13,573 nucleotides of DNA, taken from NCBI GenBank assembly GCA_035635075.1, contig DASQBT010000207.1, positions 1 to 13,573 of the forward strand, written 5' to 3'. The notes beneath the pieces were generated by a model. The model was not told where the DNA came from, did not search any database, and saw only the letters and a program-made list of their open reading frames with translations. Source of the DNA: DASQBT01 sp035635075. GTDB taxonomy: Bacteria > Pseudomonadota > Gammaproteobacteria > Burkholderiales > Thiobacillaceae. The position numbers and the translations under genes are program-made. This document shows, piece by piece, positions 7,787 to 13,573 of the stretch. How positions within the stretch are numbered: the first letter of the stretch is position 1; each line of letters begins with the position of its first letter.

Positions 7787-9874
7787 TTACGCTCCGTGAG
7801 TCATGCCAGCTCCGGCAAAAAGTTGCGCCACCGCTGGCAGTACCCGCTCGACTGCTTCCAGAGGCAGACGCGAACCGGCCGGAGCGAGCGCGCTGTAGGC
7901 CGCCATCATCCCTGCAGGCAAGCGGCCGCTGATCTGCATGAGCTCGGCAAAGCGAATGCCCTGGCGGACGAGGAAGGCGATATACGTATGCCAGAGCGCA
8001 GCAGGCCTAACGTCGGCGGGATGTTCAATACCGGCGTCGTGGGCGGCACAGAGCAGCTCCGAGTCGAGATCCTCCATCGTCATGGGATGGCCTTGCGCGT
8101 CAGCGAGGATCTGACGACCAGGCTGTGTCATGCGCTGAGCAAGGGGGCCCGCCAACGTCTCGCAGATGGCGATTTCCCGGGCGGGCTCCCCGGCAACTTG
8201 TATCCGGCGCTCCTCCAGATTCACATCGTCCAAAGTCAGGGCGAGAACTTCTTCCGGCCTCATGCCGCTCAATAGCAGCAGCATGCCAAGGCGGCCGGCT
8301 TCGCTTGCTGCATTAAGCAGGGCGGCCACTTCCTCCTGGCGCAGTTCCCGTGGAAGAACAGGGTGATCGGCGAGCAATGGAGGGCTCGCAGGGCCCAAGC
8401 CCCGAATCCCCGCCAAGGGGAGCGGCAGCGCCTCCATTTGATCGGGCAGCATCCCGTTCGGAACGGGTTGGCCGATGATAAACGCCGGCTGCGGTTCAGA
8501 ACGGTTGAACAGTTCGACAAACCACATGGCCAGCAAACCCAGCAACAGGGAGCCCGCCAGGCTGATCGCAGCATCCCGCGCGTAAAGCGGGCGCCATGCC
8601 TGCCGAGGTGTCGTCGCCGCTTCGAGTATCGTGACCGCAGGTTTGCGGTCCAGCTCGCTTGCTTCCAGCCTCAGCTTGCGCTCGACGGCCGCGCGATACA
8701 GAGCCTGCATCTCGGTCAGATCAGCCTGCAGTGCCTTGTACCGGTCGAAGTTGCCGGAAAATTCACGTACCGCGTTGCGGTCCTTGGCACCCTGGCGCCG
8801 GATTCGGTCAGCAGTTTCCCGTGCGCTCGCCAAATCCTGCTCTGCTTGGGCAACCGCGGCCTGCAGGCCGAGCACTCGCTGGGACTTGATCTGGCGCTCG
8901 AGGTCTTCCAGCTGCGCACGCTTGGCCCGGACCGCCGGGTCCATGGCCATGAATTCGGCGGTGAGGCTTCGCCCCAGGTCCGTCAGGTCCTGGCGTAGTT
9001 GGGAAGCGCGCTGCTCGAGGTTCGCCAAGGTCGGATCGTCCTGCGCCCGCAGCACGTTCCTGCCCGAAGCCGCTGCGTCCCGCAACGAGCGCAGCTTGCC
9101 CTCCGCAATCCCCACGTTCTCGTCGGCCTTGTTGAGCGAAGCGGCGATGCCTGAAGCGCTTGCCAGCACCTGATTCTCGTCCCGCTCCGGGGAGACGATG
9201 TTGTATCGGAGGCGAAACAAATCCACCTCCCTCTGTTTTGCCGCCACGTTTGCCTCGAGCTTGGCAGCCTCGTCGCCGGCGTTCACCAAGGCCTGATGAT
9301 TTGTGCTGCCGTAGGCCGCCTCGAGATGCGCCTGAAAGACCTGGGTCACCGTGTTCAACAGGGATGCGAGCACTTCTGCGTGCCTTCCCGTAATGGTCAG
9401 CACCACCACATCGGTGCCGCTGACCGGGGTAATCAGCATGGCAGACTGCAGCCCTGCGACCGGATCAGGACCGAGAAAAGACAGGTCGTAGCCTGTGTTG
9501 AGCCGTTCGACGGCCTGTTCGAGTACGGGCCGGCTGGTCAGTACCTGAAGTTCGGTCAGGAAGGGCTTGGCACTATCGGACGCTTGGCTGCCTGCCTGAT
9601 CGCCGGCGGGGGTCACGGCGCCCTGGCCGCCCGCGATGGTTACCGTTGTCGGCGCTGGCGCCGCCGCCGCAGGAGTGATCTGCAGGCGCGCTACGGCGCG
9701 ATACTCTGCCGGGCGAAGAAAGGTGTAGCTCAGACTCAGGATGCAGGCCAGGGCAAAGACCCCGAGAAAGACCAGGCGCCGGCGGCGATTGCCGCGCGCC
9801 GCCGGCGAGGGTATGTGAGGTGGCAAGCGCATCGTCCAAGGACGCTGGCTAGCGGTGTTCTTGATGAACGACAT
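7787..9874 (-). CDS. Wzz/GumC-type polysaccharide co-polymerase fused to a degenerate tyrosine-recombinase-like domain
   Basis: 695 residues. Start: ATG with GGGAGGAG (9883-9890) 8 nt upstream. Residues 29-33 are basic (NRRRR), then TM1 about 34-53, a periplasmic Wzz domain with an Ala/Gly/Thr-rich loop (about 68-102), long coiled coil about 200-400, a Pro-containing segment before TM2 (PRQAWRPL, 423-430) and TM2 about 434-455. This is the plan of a polysaccharide co-polymerase that sets chain length. No Walker motifs or Tyr-rich tail of a BY-kinase follow. Instead a Pro-rich linker (456-505) leads to about 180 residues like a phage-integrase domain: LRQEEVAALLNAASEAG (511-527), SGMRPEEVLALTLDDVNLEERRIQV (536-560), AALWHTYIAFLVRQG (625-639), LMQISGRL (645-652) and a C-terminal Tyr660. 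Arg539 and Tyr660 persist; the HxLRH box reads AALWH and GH reads GR, so recombination is unlikely. Topology puts this domain in the cytoplasm. Confidence 0.8.
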   Translation of the reverse strand: MSFIKNTASQRPWTMRLPPHIPSPAARGNRRRRLVFLGVFALACILSLSYTFLRPAEYRAVARLQITPAAAAPAPTTVTIAGGQGAVTPAGDQAGSQASDSAKPFLTELQVLTSRPVLEQAVERLNTGYDLSFLGPDPVAGLQSAMLITPVSGTDVVVLTITGRHAEVLASLLNTVTQVFQAHLEAAYGSTNHQALVNAGDEAAKLEANVAAKQREVDLFRLRYNIVSPERDENQVLASASGIAASLNKADENVGIAEGKLRSLRDAAASGRNVLRAQDDPTLANLEQRASQLRQDLTDLGRSLTAEFMAMDPAVRAKRAQLEDLERQIKSQRVLGLQAAVAQAEQDLASARETADRIRRQGAKDRNAVREFSGNFDRYKALQADLTEMQALYRAAVERKLRLEASELDRKPAVTILEAATTPRQAWRPLYARDAAISLAGSLLLGLLAMWFVELFNRSEPQPAFIIGQPVPNGMLPDQMEALPLPLAGIRGLGPASPPLLADHPVLPRELRQEEVAALLNAASEAGRLGMLLLLSGMRPEEVLALTLDDVNLEERRIQVAGEPAREIAICETLAGPLAQRMTQPGRQILADAQGHPMTMEDLDSELLCAAHDAGIEHPADVRPAALWHTYIAFLVRQGIRFAELMQISGRLPAGMMAAYSALAPAGSRLPLEAVERVLPAVAQLFAGAGMTHGA

Positions 9875-9941
9875 CGGCTTTTCTCCTCCCGGGTCTGGCG
9901 TCCATGACCGTTCGTTTGTGCCTCACGGACAAGCGGTTATG

Positions 9942-9968
9942 GCGCCCGTTGCCGTTTCAGACGGGCGC
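9942..9968. repeat. Inverted repeat in the leader of the co-polymerase gene
   Basis: GCGCCCGT (9942-9949) and ACGGGCGC (9961-9968) are perfect 8-bp arms around an 11-nt loop. It lies about 70 bp upstream of the co-polymerase ATG on the - strand. Neither strand has a T-tract after the stem, so a terminator is unlikely; an mRNA leader structure or binding site is possible. Confidence 0.5.
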
Positions 9969-10003
9969 GGCGCAAATAAGTTGCCATTCCAGCCTTGCCC
10001 CCT

Positions 10004-10021
10004 GGTGACCGGGCGGTCACC
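10004..10021. repeat. 18-bp palindrome GGTGACC-GGGC-GGTCACC
   Basis: Arms GGTGACC (10004-10010) and GGTCACC (10015-10021) are perfect around a 4-nt centre. It sits about midway between the DUF302 stop and the co-polymerase start. The symmetry suits either a dimeric regulator's operator or a DUF302 transcript-end hairpin; no T-tract follows on the - strand. Confidence 0.5.
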
Positions 10022-10062
10022 CCCCTGCCCGGTTCGAGCGCGCGACTTGCGGCGAGGAGCAC

Positions 10063-10090
10063 TTGCATCGGGACGCTTGGATCGGGACGC
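10063..10090. repeat. 14-bp tandem direct repeat
   Basis: TTGCATCGGGACGC (10063-10076) is followed directly by TTGGATCGGGACGC (10077-10090), one mismatch in 14. It is non-coding and lies just after the DUF302 gene. Tandem operator half-sites or simple slippage duplication are both possible. Confidence 0.6.
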
Positions 10091-10128
10091 CTGCCGCCTC
10101 CCCTTTTTCAGATGCGCCGGCTCCGAAG

Positions 10129-10869
10129 TCAAAGATCGCCGTTGGCCGCCGAGCGCATCATGTCATCCATCTTGACCCGTATCTCCTCGGCCGATTGGCG
10201 CAGTTCCGGCGTAATGCCCATGGCCTTGCCCGCATAGTCGAGCCAGGTCACATCCCAGTCCATGGTCAGCACCCAGATGTTTTTGTTCGCGTCTTCCATC
10301 ACCGCGATGCGGCAAGGCAGGAAAACGATCATTTCAGGGATGAGCTTGAGCAACTGGCGGGCCACGGCGATGTCGCAGAAACTGAAGACTTCCACCCGGG
10401 GCGCGGTATCGTCACCCAGCACGGCCTTGAAGTCCTTCCACATCGGGTTCGACCCGACGAACTTGAAGTTGAGCTGGTTGGCTCGCATTTTCAGGGATTC
10501 CACCACATCGTCAAAGCTCAGCCCGGGCTTGGCCTTGTACTTGACGGCAAAGTAGTTCATCGCCTCGCGCGCGTCGGCCTTCATCATGTTGGCCATCAGG
10601 GGCATGGCCAACTTCAGATAGCGGCGCTTCTCTTCCTCGGGGATGATCCGGTTCATGCCATAGTCCACCCGCGGCGGTGGTAGGCCCTGCTGGAGGATGA
10701 TCGGGCCATAGGGGGTGGGCACCGGCGAGATCCAGCCGGCCGTGCCCTCCGGCAGATAGGGATTCTTGCCTGGATCCTTGGTGGGCGGCGTGTAGCCTCC
10801 TGGTTTGGGCGGATCGGCAGCCTGTGCCAAACAGGTAACCGCCAGCAGAATTAGGACAGGGATGCGCAT
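10129..10869 (-). CDS. Secreted DUF302 domain protein
   Basis: 246 residues from the ATG at 10869, chosen because GAGGAG (complement of 10876-10881) lies 6 nt upstream and because a signal peptide then begins at once (MRIPVLILLAVTCLAQA, cleavage before ADPP). A GTG 18 bp further upstream would add six residues ahead of the signal and lacks this support. Residues about 20-65 are Pro/Gly-rich. About 115-205 fit DUF302: FDDVVESLKMRANQLNFKFVG, then VEVFSFCDIAVARQLLK and FLPCRIAVMEDANKNIWVL. Cys165 and Cys186 fall where some family members, as I recall them, have a conserved pair, so a metal or redox role is conceivable but not shown. The Cys in the signal peptide lies in AVTC, which is a poor lipobox, so a lipoprotein is unlikely. 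It starts 66 bp after the kinase gene on the same strand with no terminator between, suggesting one operon. Confidence 0.75.
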   Translation of the reverse strand: MRIPVLILLAVTCLAQAADPPKPGGYTPPTKDPGKNPYLPEGTAGWISPVPTPYGPIILQQGLPPPRVDYGMNRIIPEEEKRRYLKLAMPLMANMMKADAREAMNYFAVKYKAKPGLSFDDVVESLKMRANQLNFKFVGSNPMWKDFKAVLGDDTAPRVEVFSFCDIAVARQLLKLIPEMIVFLPCRIAVMEDANKNIWVLTMDWDVTWLDYAGKAMGITPELRQSAEEIRVKMDDMMRSAANGDL

Positions 10870-10935
10870 GGAGGTCTCCTCGGACACTTACGGCTTGATG
10901 CTAGAAGTTCGGGTTTGCCCAGTCAACCGCATGCT

Positions 10936-13572
10936 TCAGCCAGAGACATGCACTGCGGGCTCGCAATGTTCCAGGTAATGACGGACGCGGATGAATTCCG
11001 CCTCCAGATCTTCCATAAGTCCACGGGCGCTCTGGATGTCGCCCAGCTTGAGCGCCGCCTCCAGATCGCCAGCCTGCCGCATAAGCGGCGTGGCAAGGAC
11101 AGCCGCGGCCGCTCCGCGCAGGCTGTGGCATTTGCGCGCGGCAAGCTCATTGTCGGCGCTTTCCAGCGCGCCGTTCAATTCCAGCAGCAGACTCTCGGTG
11201 CTGTCGAGAAAGACCTTCAGCATTTCGTCCAGAATCGACCCGTCTTTCCCATAGCGCGCGCGCAGTTGCGCCAGCGCAAGGGGCTGGTCCGGCGTCTGCT
11301 CAGTCCCGCTCTCGGCTGACGTTGTCGATTCGCTCGCTGCGGCGTCGTTCGGCGATGGTTGCGCAGGAAGCCAGCGGCTCAGTACGGAACTCATCGCATC
11401 CTCGCTGTAAGGTTTGGAGAGGTAGTCATCCATGCCCGCCTTGAGGCAGGCTTCCCTGAAGCCGGGTGCGGCATTGGCGGTCAGGACGACGATGGGAATC
11501 TGGCTGGCCGGCGGCGGCAACGCGCGAATTGCCTGGGCGGCGGCAATTCCGTCCATCTCCGGCATTTGCCAGTCCATGAAAATCACATCCCAGCGCGGAT
11601 CCTGGTGCAGACGCTTCAGCGCGACTGGTGCCGAGTCTGCCACTTCCACTTCAAGGCCCAGGCCGTTCAACTGGTAAAGCACGACCCTCTGGTTTACCGG
11701 ATTGTCCTCAACGACCAGCGCGCGGCCGTGGAAACGGCTCGCCGGCGTATCGAGCGCAGGCCTGGGTTTGCCTGCCGTGGCGGGCAACGGGAGGTTGAGG
11801 ATGAAGCAGGTGCCGCGGGCCTGGCCCGGCGGCGGACTGTGCACTTCGATTGAGCCGCCCATCAGCTCGACCAGCTGGCGGCTGATGGTCAATCCCAGTC
11901 CGGTGCCGCCAAAGCGCCGGGTCGTGGAACTGTCGGCCTGAGAGAAGGCTTCGAACAAATGGGGCATGTTCTGCGGCAATATTCCGATGCCGCTGTCGGT
12001 CACCGTGATTCGATAGTGCTTGTCGTCCAACCGCTGGACGGACACGCGGATTTCACCTTGAGGCGTAAATTTGAATGCGTTGTCCACCAGATTCAACAGA
12101 ACCTGGCGGAGCCGATGAGGATCGCCAAGTACGCAGCAAGTCAGGTCATCCAAGCCCGCCGCCTCCAGGCTCAGCCCCTTTTCCAGAGCGCGCGGACGAT
12201 ACAGGTTGATGACTTCTTCGATCAGGCTGCGAAGGTCGAAAGGCAGCTCCTCAAGGCGGAGCTTGCCGGCTTCGATCTTGGAGAAATCCAGCAAGTCGTT
12301 GATGACGGCGAGCAGGCTGGCGGCGGACTGTTTCAGGGTGAGGGCGTATTCCCTCTGATCAGCGGACAGCAGGGGAGCCTTGAGCAGAAGATCGGTCATG
12401 CCCTGAATGCCATGCAGGGGCGTGCGGATTTCGTGGCTGACATTGGCGACAAATTCGCTCTTGGTGCGGGCGGCGGACAGGGCTGCATCCCTGGCTTTGG
12501 CCATGGCCTGTTCGACCTGCTTGCGCTCGGAAATGTCGCGCAAGATGGCCTGGATCACCGGCCGTCCTTCCAGCTCCATCGCGTGCAAGGCGATTTCTGC
12601 CGGAAACAGGGAGCCATCCATGCGCCGCCCCTGCCATTCCATGAACGCATGGCCCTCGGTTCGCGCCAAGCCCAGCATCCGTCGGGCGTAGTTGCACGCA
12701 TCTTCCAGGTTCGGCCCTTGACGCGCCGCGCCCAGGTCAGGGATGGAGGAGGACAGAAATTTCTGCGCCGAATCCATGCCGAACAGTCGCACGGTGGCGG
12801 GATTGCAGTCGATAAAGCCCTTCTCATCAAGTATCACGACAGCATCAGAATTGGATTCGAACAGGGTCTGGAACTTGAGTTTTTCGCTGTCGAGCTGGCG
12901 TGTTTGCGTTGCCACCCGGCGGCTCACCAGCCAGGCCACGCTTACCGCCAGCAAGGTGGCCAGGGTGCCCAGGCCGAGCATCAGCGAACGGGTTTCCTTG
13001 TAAGCCGAGAAGGTCTCCTTGGCTGCCTTCTCGGTCGCTTCGCGCTGCAGCAATGACATCTCGTCCAGGGCGTCTACCAGGCGTCCCTGCAGGGGAATGG
13101 CCTGTTGCTGGAGCAGGGTAAGGGCGCCATAGTTGTTCTGCTCGCGCGCAGCTTCGGCGACATCGAACATGATGGGCTGGTTGCTGGCGGTAATTTGATC
13201 CAGTTTCGCCAGCAGTTTCTTTTCATCCTGGGTTTCCAGCAGCTGCGCCAGGCGATTGCGATCCTTGGCATATTGTTCCCCGTAGGAGAGGAATTTCTCG
13301 AATAGATCTTCCTTTTCCCAGGTGTCGATGGACACCACCATGTCGTGCATGACGATCGCCCGGTCGCGCAGGGTGTCGCGCATGTGCGAGGCAAGCCGGC
13401 TCTTGACGTTGTTCACTTCGACAATTCGCTCAAGCCGGCCGTTGATGAGCTTCATCTGATGCACGCCCAGGCCGATGACACCGAGCAGGAGGATCAATGC
13501 CACGCCAAACCCCACCCCGAGGTTGAAAGCCAGCTTGCGGGACGGGCTGAGAGCGCCGCGGATCAGGCTCAT
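10936..13572 (-). CDS. Hybrid sensor histidine kinase with PAS, receiver and Hpt domains (BarA-like)
   Basis: 878 residues from an ATG one base inside the window edge. This gives a credible N-terminus (short basic stretch, then TM1), but an upstream start or the RBS cannot be checked. Order: TM1 about 15-37; periplasmic helical sensor about 38-194 resembling a four-helix-bundle; TM2 about 195-216; PAS about 229-345; HisKA with SHEIRTPLHG, phospho-acceptor His380; ATPase with N-box around Asn498, G1 DSGIGI 526-531 and G2 GGTGLG 555-560; receiver about 617-735 with acidic ED 622-623, phospho-acceptor Asp667 (FMDWQMPEMDG), Thr698 and Lys720; Hpt about 770-870 with His816 in CHSLRG. All phosphorelay residues are present, so it should pass phosphate His380-Asp667-His816 to a separate response regulator. 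No such regulator lies in the window. The signal is unknown. The DUF302 gene follows by 66 bp. Confidence 0.93.
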   Translation of the reverse strand: MSLIRGALSPSRKLAFNLGVGFGVALILLLGVIGLGVHQMKLINGRLERIVEVNNVKSRLASHMRDTLRDRAIVMHDMVVSIDTWEKEDLFEKFLSYGEQYAKDRNRLAQLLETQDEKKLLAKLDQITASNQPIMFDVAEAAREQNNYGALTLLQQQAIPLQGRLVDALDEMSLLQREATEKAAKETFSAYKETRSLMLGLGTLATLLAVSVAWLVSRRVATQTRQLDSEKLKFQTLFESNSDAVVILDEKGFIDCNPATVRLFGMDSAQKFLSSSIPDLGAARQGPNLEDACNYARRMLGLARTEGHAFMEWQGRRMDGSLFPAEIALHAMELEGRPVIQAILRDISERKQVEQAMAKARDAALSAARTKSEFVANVSHEIRTPLHGIQGMTDLLLKAPLLSADQREYALTLKQSAASLLAVINDLLDFSKIEAGKLRLEELPFDLRSLIEEVINLYRPRALEKGLSLEAAGLDDLTCCVLGDPHRLRQVLLNLVDNAFKFTPQGEIRVSVQRLDDKHYRITVTDSGIGILPQNMPHLFEAFSQADSSTTRRFGGTGLGLTISRQLVELMGGSIEVHSPPPGQARGTCFILNLPLPATAGKPRPALDTPASRFHGRALVVEDNPVNQRVVLYQLNGLGLEVEVADSAPVALKRLHQDPRWDVIFMDWQMPEMDGIAAAQAIRALPPPASQIPIVVLTANAAPGFREACLKAGMDDYLSKPYSEDAMSSVLSRWLPAQPSPNDAAASESTTSAESGTEQTPDQPLALAQLRARYGKDGSILDEMLKVFLDSTESLLLELNGALESADNELAARKCHSLRGAAAAVLATPLMRQAGDLEAALKLGDIQSARGLMEDLEAEFIRVRHYLEHCEPAVHVSG

Positions 13573-13573
13573 T

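Noticed and set aside
7787..8365. Integrase gene or mobile element suggested by the recombinase-like residues
   Set aside because: It is fused in frame to a co-polymerase, most catalytic residues are replaced, and no tRNA, att-like repeat, inverted terminal repeat or cargo genes are present.
8363..9907. Rightward frames of about 200 codons opposite the co-polymerase
   Set aside because: Antisense shadows; Arg- and Gln-rich, without RBS or domain.
10063..10090. CRISPR-like repeat
   Set aside because: Only two units, directly adjacent with no spacer, so a simple tandem duplication.
10870..10887. GTG at 10887 as start of the DUF302 gene
   Set aside because: It would put six residues before the signal peptide, and the GAGGAG lies inside the added stretch at ideal distance from the ATG at 10869.
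11959..13056. 365-codon rightward open frame opposite the histidine kinase
   Set aside because: Shadow of the kinase, whose every domain is intact on the other strand; the translation has no recognisable domain.

Overview
The window (13,573 bp, GC-rich) looks like chromosomal DNA of a Gram-negative proteobacterium, most likely a betaproteobacterium. The evidence is an outer-membrane barrel gene ending in Phe, a ClpB very close to the E. coli protein behind a textbook sigma-32 promoter, and the combination of DUF302, DUF1614 and BarA-type signalling genes. The taxon is inferred from protein style, not from a marker gene. No tRNA, rRNA, CRISPR array or insertion sequence is visible.

Layout, + strand: (1) 1-1824, the 3' part of a membrane-bound processive family 2 glycosyltransferase whose reading frame runs off the left edge and which carries an unassigned, probably periplasmic, N-terminal part. 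(2) 1821-3236, a translationally coupled (ATGA overlap) outer-membrane protein with TPRs followed by a beta-barrel. Together these look like the synthase and export pore of a PgaC/PgaA-like or Bcs-like exopolysaccharide machine. (3) 3306-5888, complete clpB with a sigma-32 promoter and a conserved internal start site.

A 126-bp convergent interval with several hairpins separates these from five genes on the - strand. In their own transcription order they are: a BarA-like hybrid histidine kinase (13572-10936, starting one base from the right edge); a secreted DUF302 protein (10869-10129), 66 bp behind it; a 254-bp spacer with dyads and a 14-bp tandem repeat; a Wzz/GumC-type polysaccharide co-polymerase (9874-7787); a DUF1614 multi-pass membrane protein (7639-6923); and a small secreted TPR protein (6704-6015).

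The most unusual item is the co-polymerase. Where many homologues carry a cytoplasmic tyrosine-kinase domain after the second membrane helix, this one carries about 180 residues resembling a tyrosine-recombinase (phage-integrase/XerC-type) catalytic domain. The box I Arg and the C-terminal Tyr remain, but the other catalytic positions appear substituted (HxLRH reads AALWH, GH reads GR, and the Lys is not evident). This suggests a recombinase fold co-opted as a membrane-tethered DNA- or protein-binding module in polysaccharide assembly.

Working together: two cell-surface polysaccharide elements (synthase/porin on +, chain-length co-polymerase on -) flank a heat-shock disaggregase and lie near a phosphorelay kinase. 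A functional link between the two strands is inference only.
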